Assembly: GCA_003154855.1 (NCBI GenBank)
Contig: PMEV01000263.1
Location: forward strand, 1,777 to 10,771
Direction: 5' to 3'
DNA: 8,995 bases
From: Bryobacterales bacterium
Lineage (GTDB): Bacteria > Acidobacteriota > Terriglobia > Bryobacterales > Bryobacteraceae
This document shows, in pieces, positions 1 through 5,854 of this stretch. Position 1 is the stretch's first letter; the number at the start of each line of letters is the position of its first letter. The position numbers were made by a program, and so were the translations under genes. The notes beneath the pieces are model-generated. The model was given only the letters and a program-made list of their open reading frames with translations, searched no databases and was not told the DNA's origin.

Positions 1-490
1 AGTAGAACCGCTCTCTTGCCAGACGAAGAAAGCCGCGAAGGCTTGAAACAGCCGCCGCCGGAACATGCCAAATCGTGTTAAGCGCGTCGCGCAGTTCCAC
101 CACTACCGCGGACGCTCCCAAAACCAGCGTGAGAACGCCAAGTGCAGTCGCCGCCGTGCCCGTTGCGGGCTTGGAAGCGGACTGAATCAAACCTTGGATT
201 GCTCGCGCCCCTTCCGTTCCGACCAGATCCTGGATCTCCCATATGAGCTGGCCTTGAGCCGCCTTTTGGCCAAACGCAAGCGCAGCGACGGCAACAACGA
301 CGATGAGGATAGGGGCCAGGGACAGCAACGTGTAAAAGGCCAGGGAGGCGCCGAGGCGCGGTGCGTTGTCGTCGATCCAGGCCTTGCCGGTCTCTTTTAG
401 AAGTGCGCCGATCTGGGCGCGCCGGAGCCTTGAAAACTGCCGGATGCGCTGTACAACCTCTTGAATCGCCGAAGGTTCATTGGTTGACAT
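1..490 (-). CDS. YihY/virulence factor BrkB family membrane protein, N-terminal part (runs off the left edge)
   Basis: Translating the minus strand from the ATG at 490 gives 163 codons open to the window edge. After a basic, amphipathic N-terminus comes WIDDNAPRLGASLAFYTLLS at about residues 38-57, then a hydrophobic stretch (LAPILIVVVAVAALAF) forming the first membrane helix. A second hydrophobic segment (ALGVLTLVLGASAVVVELRD, about 115-134) leads into ALNTIWHVP. The pattern of an acidic-polar segment, ASLAFYTLLSLAPIL, and later 'L..ALN.IW' is typical of the YihY/BrkB family, inner-membrane proteins of about 280-400 aa with six helices and no firmly established function. They were once misannotated as RNase BN. 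Roughly the C-terminal half lies outside the window. A GGAGG motif at 500-504 sits 9 nt before the ATG. The start overlaps the 3' end of the broken dehydrogenase ORF by 14 bp, so it may be translated by coupling from that remnant. Confidence 0.88.
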   Translation of the reverse strand, partial: MSTNEPSAIQEVVQRIRQFSRLRRAQIGALLKETGKAWIDDNAPRLGASLAFYTLLSLAPILIVVVAVAALAFGQKAAQGQLIWEIQDLVGTEGARAIQGLIQSASKPATGTAATALGVLTLVLGASAVVVELRDALNTIWHVPAAAVSSLRGFLRLARERFY

Positions 491-749
491 TCTTGGCGGC
501 CTCCGCGGCCCGCGGCCGCACGGCGATCGGAATGGTTCCCCCGCCACTGTCTGGAGATGCGTCGATTCGATCCACAGGCGAATCCTTGCCGCCTCTGGCA
601 TCGGCGGTGTAGTTAGGCCATTCGCCGTTGTTCGTCGACGGCTGGCCTGCGGCGCGGCCCCACATTTGCGCGGGAAGGGAGGCCAGCAATAGGGCCACCG
701 CTAAAGACGGCAACGCGGAATTGTTCGGCGTTTCTGTTTTGAGGAACAT
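477..749 (-). pseudogene. 5' remnant of a PQQ-dependent (quinoprotein) dehydrogenase
   Basis: The 90-codon ORF from the ATG at 749 starts with a probable signal peptide (SALPSLAVALLLASLPAQMW, residues 11-30, then an A-x-A-like region). Next comes EWPNYTADARGGKDSPVDRI at about 43-62. This closely follows the opening strand of periplasmic quinoprotein alcohol/glucose dehydrogenases ('WP.YGGD...T.YSPLDQI.A'), where the first beta-propeller blade begins. Resemblance stops after about residue 64; the tail is unrelated and ends in TGA at 477. The family is usually 550-700 aa, so more than 85% of the protein is missing and no PQQ-binding residue can be present. A GGKD segment also replaces the usual STRY-like residues. 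It overlaps the yihY-like start by 14 bp. A TATACT box at 789-794 (minus) lies upstream without a clear -35. It could instead be a small exported protein, but the motif match favours a remnant. Confidence 0.5.
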
Positions 750-1495
750 ACAGTGTAGCTCTTTCGGCGCTCGCTCAAGATAGCCGCTAGTATACATAAT
801 TCGCGAGGCCTGGCGGAAGCCTCCCATGGCGCGCTACTTCTCATTGGGCCGTTTTGGGTTACCACCGAGGTTCTACCGGCTGCCCATCCACCTTTTAGTA
901 TGGGGCACGAACTGCCGGTAGTGTTAGGTTCGCCCTGCGGCGGCGACCCCGCAGCGGAACGACCGCCAGGCGTACTCTCGCTGTGTCGCCAATCCACAGC
1001 GAGGCGATCCGTCTTGAGCATTCCAGCCGAGGATTTCCGATCCATCGCCCGCATTCTCGCCGCCGGCTATCCACCAGACGCCTCGTCTGTTGGGACTCCT
1101 TCGGCGAAATTCCACGCGACCGGCAGAGCGAGTCAAAAGGGTTCCCGTTGTGCGGAAGACTCGCTGCACGGCTTGCGGTCTTTGCAGATCTGTTTGCCCG
1201 CACGCCTGCTGGCCTGGCAGCTTCCGGGAAGCCGTTACCCACCACGAACTCCGGGATCGCGGCGGCTTCATTGTGGGGCGCTCTCGCGGCACGCGATACT
1301 ATGGCAGTTGACTTGCCGACCTCGATACGGAGGTTCAGCGAGAAAACGCAACGGTCGCGGGTGGATATGCTCCACGAGCGTAACGATATGGTTCGATATC
1401 GGTAGCATGCTCCAGCCCGCCGCAATCCGGGGGAACCGCAAGCGGAAACGATCCAGGTTCTCAGAAACCGGACGGCGCCGGGACAGCGGACTGGC
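750..1495. other. Long stretch without a convincing gene
   Basis: All frames contain fairly long open stretches, as expected at this GC content, but none shows a family I recognise, a good ribosome binding site or consistent coding character. The one notable segment is on the plus strand at about 1090-1311. There a 73-codon frame carries RCTACGLCRSVCPHAC, a perfect CxxCxxCxxxCP 4Fe-4S ferredoxin-type motif encoded at about 1159-1206. It has no second cluster motif and no recognisable surrounding domain, so it could be a gene scrap or chance. Most of this region reads as decayed or non-coding DNA. Confidence 0.5.
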
Positions 1496-2392
1496 TCAAG
1501 CGAGCGCCCGTTTGTATAGCGCCATGAGCTTGCCCCAAGCGTGCTCGGCCGCGGGCCGGTCGTAGATCGGCGCGCCGTCATGGAGTGGCATATCCGGCAC
1601 GCACCAGCCATGCAGCGTCTTCGGGAACAGTTCGATTTCGGCGGCGACTCCGGCGGCCGCGAAGGCTTCCCTTAGCTTGTCCCTGGCGTCCGGCTGCCTC
1701 GCGTCGTCGCTCGACGCCACGGCGAAATACATTTGCGCCTTGATCTTCGGCGCGAGCAGATGTGGGCTGTCGGCTTTGTCGGTCACCAAGCCGCCGCCGT
1801 GGAAGGACGCGCCCGCGCCAATGCGATCGGGCAGCGCCGCGGCTGTCCTCATCACCAGCGGGCCGCCCATGCAGTAGCCCTGGGTTCCGATCTTCTTCTC
1901 CCGGTTCACCTCTTCTTGCGCGTCCAGGAATGCCACGTACGCGACGGCGTCCTTCTCTGCGTTGCCGGGCGCGCTCACCGACGCTATCAGCGGCACGAGC
2001 CTGGCCCGGTCGGCCGGATTCCGGAAACTGAAGCTGGCCGGTTCCCAGCGAGGAGCTTCGGCCATGCGATAAAAGGGATTGGGGACGAGTACCGAGTATC
2101 CCTCCGCGGCAATCCGCTGGCCTATTTCGCGCATCGATGGCCGCAAGCCGAATGCGTCGGCCCACAGCAGCACCCCCGGATGGGAACCCTGCCTCGGGTG
2201 AATGAACACGGCGTCGCTGGTCCCATCGGGAGTCTCAATCTCGACGCGGGTCTCGACGACGTCAAGGCCTGGCGCGGCCGGCCCTCCCGTCGCAGCCAGC
2301 CCCGTGTCCCCTGAGTGAGCTGCCGAGTTGCGCAGTGCGATATCGCCGGGAAGTGCGTCATTCCTTTGCCGGTCCTTCTGGTCTGCCATCAT
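1496..2392 (-). CDS. Dienelactone hydrolase family protein (alpha/beta hydrolase)
   Basis: This is a 298-aa cytoplasmic alpha/beta-hydrolase. The domain starts near residue 45 and includes PGVLLWADAFGLRPSMREIG (72-91), with the family's typical 'D.FG' loop. The nucleophile elbow is GYCMGG (172-177), with Cys174 as the predicted nucleophile as in bacterial dienelactone hydrolases. A substrate-pocket FHGGG lies at 197-201, an acidic SSDDAR at about 227-232 could hold the catalytic Asp, and LHGWCVPD (260-267) gives the catalytic His261. Family members hydrolyse dienelactone in chloroaromatic breakdown or act on other esters; the substrate here is unknown. No other chloroaromatic-pathway gene is nearby. 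The first 44 residues are a polar, Gly/Ala-rich extension with no signal peptide, making it longer than the usual 230-250 aa. GAAGGA (2398-2403) lies 5 nt before the first of two consecutive ATGs, supporting the start. It appears monocistronic. Confidence 0.85.
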   Translation of the reverse strand: MMADQKDRQRNDALPGDIALRNSAAHSGDTGLAATGGPAAPGLDVVETRVEIETPDGTSDAVFIHPRQGSHPGVLLWADAFGLRPSMREIGQRIAAEGYSVLVPNPFYRMAEAPRWEPASFSFRNPADRARLVPLIASVSAPGNAEKDAVAYVAFLDAQEEVNREKKIGTQGYCMGGPLVMRTAAALPDRIGAGASFHGGGLVTDKADSPHLLAPKIKAQMYFAVASSDDARQPDARDKLREAFAAAGVAAEIELFPKTLHGWCVPDMPLHDGAPIYDRPAAEHAWGKLMALYKRALA

Positions 2393-2434
2393 GCCCGTCC
2401 TTCGAAGAGTGTATCGCTTCTTGAATGGTGCGTG

Positions 2435-2644
2435 TTAACCCCTGATATCGGTAGCTGTGCTGACTGGCCACCGTGCCCGACCCGCCGCAGCGGAGCGACA
2501 TCCCAGAATCGGAGTTGCGGGAAGGAACATATTGCCCTGGAAAGTCCTCTTCCGAAGCGGGAACAGGAGTTTCCCGCCCAGCGCCTCAGGCTCAAGTGCG
2601 AGGAGAGCCTCGACGTTCGGAATCATCTGCACAAGTTCGTACAT
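2435..2644 (-). pseudogene. Truncated 5' fragment resembling TIGR02391 (Ymh/HEPN-like) family
   Basis: This is a 69-codon ORF with a strong ribosome binding site: GGAGG at 2649-2653 lies 4 nt from the ATG. Its first 40 residues, MYELVQMIPNVEALLALEPE followed by ALGGKLLFPLRKR, have the leucine/acidic pattern I associate with the N-terminus of TIGR02391/Ymh proteins ('..DPEALLALEPEEL...LL'). These proteins occur around abortive-infection and restriction loci. After about residue 45 the sequence loses any resemblance and stops at TAA (2435). No other frame continues it before the hydrolase gene begins 42 bp downstream. The good start region with a missing body suggests a deletion remnant. The family call rests on recall of a short pattern and is tentative; it could be a genuine small protein of unknown role. 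Confidence 0.38.
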
Positions 2645-2793
2645 AGCGCCTCCAATGCGTATGATGTCGCGCCATATCGGAAGTTGTTTTCCGCGAGCTT
2701 GATCGGACGCGGCTGTGGGCTGTTCTTCGCTTAGAGGACTTCAGCAGCAGCCTGCCGGGTGGCTCCTAAACCATATGCCGTCAGGGGGGGGAC

Positions 2794-2820
2794 CTATCGA
2801 CGAGCGCGGTGTGTCGATAG
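2794..2820. promoter_or_regulatory. 8-bp inverted repeat, possible operator before the metallophosphoesterase gene
   Basis: CTATCGAC (2794-2801) and GTCGATAG (2813-2820) are perfect inverted repeats separated by 11 bp. The centre-to-centre distance of 19 bp, about two helical turns, suits a dimeric regulator. They lie 24 bp before the ATG at 2845 and just upstream of a TACAAT (2830-2835). If TACAAT is a -10 element, the transcript would be nearly leaderless, since no Shine-Dalgarno is visible before this start and no good -35 is seen. A stem-loop is the alternative reading; no T-tract follows, so it is not an intrinsic terminator. Confidence 0.35.
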
Positions 2821-2844
2821 CGCGTAGGTTACAATGGCCCTTCG

Positions 2845-3963
2845 ATGACTCGTTTTTTTCTGGTCTTCCTGGCAGTTGCGCTCGCGATCCTGTTCGGCTT
2901 TCAGTACTTCATTTACTTCTCGACCACGCGCCTGCTCGAAATCCATGGCGGGGGGGGCCGGAGAGCCCTGGCAGCCGCGCTTTTCCTTCTGCTGGCAGGC
3001 GCCATCGCGTCCGTGTTCCTGCAGAGGCGTGTGGACAGCGCTCTGGCGCGCGCGGTGGCCGGAACGTTTCAGCTCTCTCTTGGGTTCGGGCTGATGCTGG
3101 CCATAGCATTCTTCCTTGCGTGGGCCGTTTGGGTATCCACTCGAATCTGGAGCTCGCAACTGCACAGCGCACCTTTCGGCTGGAGCGCGATTCTGCTGGC
3201 GGTTGTGTTCTCCGCGTATGGCGTGTGGAACGCGACCCATCCTCGGGTGGCGAGGGTCACGGTGCGCATGAAGGACCTTCCGCAAGAATGGCGCGGGAAG
3301 ATGATCGCGCAGATCTCGGATCTGCACCTTGGGTTCAGTGTCGGTGCTTCGTTCGCCGAGCGCGTCGTCGAGATGGTGGACGCAGAACGTCCGGCCGCGG
3401 TGGTGATCACGGGCGACCTGTTCGACGGCGACGACCGCGGCCTGGACCGTCTGGCCGCGACGTTCAACCGCCTCAATGCTCCGATGGGGATCTACTTCAT
3501 CACCGGCAACCACGAGACCTACGTGGGCGTGGCTCGGGCAGAAGAAGCGCTCCGCCGGACCAAGGTGCGTGTGTTGAACGACGAAGTGGTCACGCTTGGC
3601 GGGCTACAGATCGTCGGCATCGCATACCCCGAGAGGGGCGAACACAAGGACGTCGCAGCGGCCATCCGGAGCGTACGCGGGTTTGATCCGGCCCAGGCGT
3701 CTGTCCTGCTCTACCACAGCCCGGTGCAGATACCCCAGATCAGAGCGACCGGCGTGCGGTTGCAGCTATCCGGGCACACACACCAGGGACAACTGTTCCC
3801 GTTCCAATTCATCACACGGCGAGTCTATGGAAAGTACGACCACGGGTTGAACGTGGAGGACGGCTTCGCCATTTACACCTCGCCAGGCACGGGAACGTGG
3901 GGGCCGCGTATGCGCACCAGCGCTCGCGCGGAGGTCGCGATGATCCGGCTGGAGGCGATGTAG
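2845..3963 (+). CDS. Membrane-anchored metallophosphoesterase
   Basis: The 372-aa protein has a membrane N-terminus and a cytoplasmic or interfacial calcineurin-like phosphoesterase domain. Four hydrophobic segments are seen at about residues 3-25, 42-60, 76-97 and 110-127. The catalytic domain starts near 137 and has the full set of metal ligands: ISDLHLG (Asp159, His161), GDLFDGD (Asp191), GNHE (Asn222, His223), His291 in YHSP, and GHTHQGQ (His311, His313). This matches the YkuE/YaeI-like group of two-metal phosphoesterases, several of which act on lipid-linked or UDP-diacylglucosamine-type substrates; the real substrate cannot be told from sequence. The start codon fits the beginning of the first helix, but no Shine-Dalgarno precedes it. 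A run of eight G (2950-2957) encodes HGGGGR at residues 34-39, a slippage-prone tract in the first cytoplasmic or periplasmic loop. It is flanked by gene remnants on both sides and is not in an obvious operon. Confidence 0.88.
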   Translation: MTRFFLVFLAVALAILFGFQYFIYFSTTRLLEIHGGGGRRALAAALFLLLAGAIASVFLQRRVDSALARAVAGTFQLSLGFGLMLAIAFFLAWAVWVSTRIWSSQLHSAPFGWSAILLAVVFSAYGVWNATHPRVARVTVRMKDLPQEWRGKMIAQISDLHLGFSVGASFAERVVEMVDAERPAAVVITGDLFDGDDRGLDRLAATFNRLNAPMGIYFITGNHETYVGVARAEEALRRTKVRVLNDEVVTLGGLQIVGIAYPERGEHKDVAAAIRSVRGFDPAQASVLLYHSPVQIPQIRATGVRLQLSGHTHQGQLFPFQFITRRVYGKYDHGLNVEDGFAIYTSPGTGTWGPRMRTSARAEVAMIRLEAM

Positions 3964-4058
3964 GGGGCGCTGTTTGGCCGTCCAGCTTCGGTAACTGACA
4001 AAACCTTAAGGCACGAGTGGCACTCAGCAGGCCTTGGGAGCAGTTAGGAACTGGTATT

Positions 4059-4124
4059 GGGAGTCTTCTAGTCAGCGGGGCCAACAAGAGCATCGGCTTC
4101 GAGATCGCCCTACGCTGCAGCCGC
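4059..4124 (+). pseudogene. Scrap of a short-chain dehydrogenase/reductase (NAD(P)-binding start)
   Basis: The plus frame reads SLLVSGANKSIGFEIALRCS at 4062-4121. It closely matches the opening beta-alpha unit of SDR enzymes ('xLVTGANKGIGFEIARQL'). The cofactor-binding TGxxxGxG motif appears as SGANKSIG, so the first Thr and the middle Gly are both changed to Ser. The upstream frame (from a GTG at 4017) is not SDR-like, and homology ends abruptly after Arg/Cys near 4120. An SDR is normally about 250 aa, so this is a non-functional remnant. On the opposite strand, downstream of the helix-turn-helix gene, a frame open from 4219 also has high third-position GC (GGKIAGKPSLAETLARCLGI, about 4141-4200). 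That suggests a junction of two unrelated sequences close to 4120. Confidence 0.45.
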
Positions 4125-4196
4125 GCGCGAAGCTCCCGCAAAGTGATCCCCAGGCAACGCGCGAGCGTCTCCGCGAGGCTTGGCTTCCCTGCAATC

Positions 4197-4589
4197 TTAC
4201 CGCCGCTGCGTGGACTCTTCTATGGCGCGTTCCAGTGCCGCCACGCGCGCGTCGATATCCTCGATCTCGATGGCCTTGGCCGTGTGTCCCAACACGATAT
4301 CCGCGGCGCGGAGCCGGGTGGACGCCGGCGCGCTTGAATCCACCATGATTTTCAGTACAGCGGAAACTGCCGCGCCGGACGCCTGGTGCAGGCGGGCTGT
4401 GGCTTGCCCGTATGCCGCCCGGCGCGCCCTCCGATAGGCGTTGTCGAACTCCGGTCCGTTCAGCCATCGATACAACGTCCTCGGTGCGACTTTGACGGCA
4501 CGGGCGGCGTCTTCCACGTTCCGGTTGGATAGGAGCGCGACGAGCGCTGCTTCTTGCTTGGGCCTCAGTTTTGTGACATCCCCTGACAT
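4197..4589 (-). CDS. Small helix-turn-helix protein, terminase-small-subunit-like
   Basis: This is a 130-aa basic protein. Residues 8-22 (LRPKQEAALVALLSN) are followed by a helix-turn-helix at about 23-45 (NVEDAARAVKVAPRTLYRWL). A helical region (ARLHQASGAAVSAVLKIMVD) comes next, and a short coiled coil closes the protein (IEDIDARVAALERAIEES, about 109-126). The layout, 'KQ..A..ALL....V..AA..A.V...TLYRWL' then a helical oligomerisation tail, is common among phage small-terminase-like and phage-associated HTH proteins, which bind DNA as multimers. No large terminase is seen downstream, where the sequence breaks into remnants, so packaging is not supported and a regulatory role is possible. The ATG at 4589 was chosen because homology-like sequence begins right after it; in-frame alternatives are an ATG at 4631 and a TTG at 4649. 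It is divergent from the DUF3489 gene. Confidence 0.7.
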   Translation of the reverse strand: MSGDVTKLRPKQEAALVALLSNRNVEDAARAVKVAPRTLYRWLNGPEFDNAYRRARRAAYGQATARLHQASGAAVSAVLKIMVDSSAPASTRLRAADIVLGHTAKAIEIEDIDARVAALERAIEESTQRR

Positions 4590-4664
4590 TCTCGGCCACC
4601 CATGCCGCCCACATCGCCAGTCCTTCGCCATCGCCCGTCTGTTGCACAATTGCCTTGCTTTTCA

Positions 4665-4680
4665 ATCACTTCGGAGTGAT
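4665..4680. promoter_or_regulatory. 16-bp palindrome between divergent genes
   Basis: ATCACT-TCGG-AGTGAT is a perfect 6-bp inverted repeat around a 4-nt centre, in the 134-bp gap between the HTH gene and the DUF3489 gene. It could be an operator for the neighbouring HTH protein, or an RNA hairpin in the DUF3489 leader (44 nt before its ATG). A TTGCAC at 4643-4648 could be a -35 element, but I see no convincing -10 partner. Confidence 0.35.
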
Positions 4681-4710
4681 GAATGTCCTGACCGCGCAAA
4701 GCGTGGCACC

Positions 4711-4716
4711 AAGGAG
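4711..4716 (+). promoter_or_regulatory. Ribosome binding site that fixes the DUF3489 start
   Basis: AAGGAG lies 7 nt before the ATG at 4724. The frame stays open further upstream to 4655, but those residues are not family-like and have no such site. This decides the start. Confidence 0.8.
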
Positions 4717-4723
4717 ATTCAGA

Positions 4724-5350
4724 ATGACGTTCACAATCGACAGCGAAAACAACATCACGGCGTTTGGCTCCGCAGAGGAAGCCGCCGCCGCAACCACCAC
4801 CCCCTTCGATTTCTTCGCCAGTCGGAAGGAACTGGCGGAACTGATCGCCGGCTGGCCGGCGGAGCGCCTGGTGGCCCTCTGGAACAGCCTGCCGGGCGTC
4901 GAGCCGGTCAAGGGGTTCAAGAGCCCCAAGACGGCCGCCAGCCGCATCTGGGAACACATCCAGGAGCTCGGCGAGCCTACTCAGCCCGAGGCGGAGCCAG
5001 CGAAGCCGAAGGCCGCCAAGAAGGCCAAAGCCGCGCCACGGAAGGCCCGCGTTGCGCCCGCGAAGGCCAAGGCGAGCAAGAAGGCCACCCCGGCCAAGAA
5101 CGCGCCCAAGGGCAAAAAGGCCGCCAAAGCGAAGGAAGCCGCCGGGCCGCGCGAGGGCAGCAAGACCGCCCGGGTCGTCGCGATGCTACAACGCAAGAAC
5201 GGCGCTACGCTGGCCGAGATCATGACCAAGATGGGCTGGCAGAAGCACACCGTCCGCGGGTTCATGGCGGGCGCGATGAAGAAGGCCGGCTACACCGTCG
5301 AGTCCTTCAAGCCCGAGGGCGGCGAGCGCACCTACCGGATCAGCCAGTAG
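4724..5350 (+). CDS. DUF3489 domain protein with a lysine/alanine-rich linker
   Basis: The 208-aa protein has three parts. Residues 1-84 form a compact N-terminal region (FFASRKELAELIAGWPAERL at 31-50, then an IWEHIQEL helix at 75-82). Residues about 88-140 are almost only Lys, Ala and Pro with a few Arg, like a histone-H1 tail or nucleoid-protein tail, and could bind DNA without specificity. Residues about 146-206 are the DUF3489 domain: GSKTARVVAMLQRKNGATLA, then EIMTKMGWQKHTVRGFM and a closing ERTYRI strand, with a winged-helix look ('ATL.EI....GW..HTVRGF'). DUF3489 proteins are frequent in prophage-like and mobile regions beside recombinases and DUF2924; their function is not established. 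DNA binding is an inference from the fold pattern and the basic linker. The gene ends in an intrinsic terminator, so it is probably its own transcription unit. Confidence 0.85.
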   Translation: MTFTIDSENNITAFGSAEEAAAATTTPFDFFASRKELAELIAGWPAERLVALWNSLPGVEPVKGFKSPKTAASRIWEHIQELGEPTQPEAEPAKPKAAKKAKAAPRKARVAPAKAKASKKATPAKNAPKGKKAAKAKEAAGPREGSKTARVVAMLQRKNGATLAEIMTKMGWQKHTVRGFMAGAMKKAGYTVESFKPEGGERTYRISQ

Positions 5351-5371
5351 CATCGAACACCCCTTCCTAGG

Positions 5372-5399
5372 CCGCCCGGCACTGCCGCGGCGGGCTTTT
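5372..5399 (+). terminator. Intrinsic terminator after the DUF3489 gene
   Basis: CCGCCCGG (5372-5379), loop CACTG, then CCG-C-GGCGG (5385-5393) form an 8-bp GC stem with one bulged C. It is followed by GCTTTTCTT. It starts 22 bp after the DUF3489 stop and has the classic stem plus T-run form. Confidence 0.75.
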
Positions 5400-5457
5400 C
5401 TTCGGCACCTCGCGATGCCCTTGCTTTCGGAGCCGATCAGAGCAATGAATGGTGTCG

Positions 5458-5628
5458 ATGAAAGCCACAACGAAGACTACCAAGAAGCAGCCGGCCCCCC
5501 GGACAGAGCAGGAACTCCTGGCCGAGATCAAGAAGCTCGCCTGGGAGTTGACAGACCGCCGCGCTCGCAACCAGGTTCTGATGGCGGTGGGGCAAGGCGA
5601 GGACTGGCTTAACGGCAAGGACTCCTGA
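5458..5628 (+). CDS. Small protein of unknown function (56 aa)
   Basis: The frame reads MKATTKTTKKQPAPRTEQEL, then a predicted amphipathic helix (LAEIKKLAWELTDRRARNQV, 21-40) and a polar end with DWLNGKDS. The N-terminal 16 residues are Lys/Thr/Pro-rich and probably disordered. I do not recognise a family. Third-position GC is high, and the next gene's ribosome binding site overlaps this stop codon (TGAGGAG), which supports real coding and an operon. An in-frame ATG at 5449 would add three residues; neither start has a strong Shine-Dalgarno. It sits just past the terminator at 5372-5399, so it needs its own promoter or read-through. Helical, charged and small, it could be an accessory phage-type protein, but no role is shown. 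Confidence 0.55.
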   Translation: MKATTKTTKKQPAPRTEQELLAEIKKLAWELTDRRARNQVLMAVGQGEDWLNGKDS

Positions 5629-5639
5629 GGAGCGCAACG

Positions 5640-5837
5640 ATGGACACCACCAAGATCAACGACCGCGCGATGGAGCAGGCGATCCTCGCGGACGCGAACG
5701 AGGCGGACATGGACGCCGAGACCGCCGCGCGGATCAACGCCGCCAGCCTCCCAACGGAGCAGGAACGCCGCCAGTTCAAGCACGACTTCCGCCGCCACGT
5801 CCGGAACATCGCGGATGGCAACCCCTTCTACAAGTAA
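5640..5837 (+). CDS. Small acidic/polar protein of unknown function (65 aa)
   Basis: The ORF starts at an ATG with GAGGAG (5627-5632) 7 nt upstream, overlapping the stop of the 56-aa ORF, so the two are likely co-translated. The N-terminal half is acidic (ILADANEADMDAETAARINA, about 15-34). The C-terminal half is basic and ends RRHVRNIADGNPFYK, with a likely helix at 37-57 (PTEQERRQFKHDFRRHVRNI runs 38-57). No cysteines, no membrane segment and no family I recognise. The strong ribosome binding site and the codon use support a real gene. It converges on the 49-aa ORF of the methyltransferase operon, with only 29 bp between the two stops. Confidence 0.65.
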   Translation: MDTTKINDRAMEQAILADANEADMDAETAARINAASLPTEQERRQFKHDFRRHVRNIADGNPFYK

Positions 5838-5854
5838 GCCGCCATTCACCGAAG

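Noticed and set aside
65..400. 111-codon plus-strand ORF near the left edge
   Set aside because: It is antisense to the YihY-like gene, which has clear family motifs; the plus-strand product is Arg/Gln-rich without any known pattern.
895..1611. 238-codon minus-strand ORF overlapping the 3' end of the hydrolase gene
   Set aside because: It is Arg/Ser-rich, has no ribosome binding site or family features, and shares its right end with the hydrolase reading frame; typical of chance ORFs at this GC content.
1395..2455. 12-bp direct repeat GATATCGGTAGC at 1395-1406 and 2444-2455, flanking the hydrolase gene
   Set aside because: A few 12-bp matches are expected by chance in a 9-kb window, and there are no other signs of a mobile element around the gene.
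4197..4589. Calling the HTH gene a true terminase small subunit
   Set aside because: No large terminase, portal or capsid gene is visible in the window, so packaging cannot be supported; kept as terminase-small-like only.
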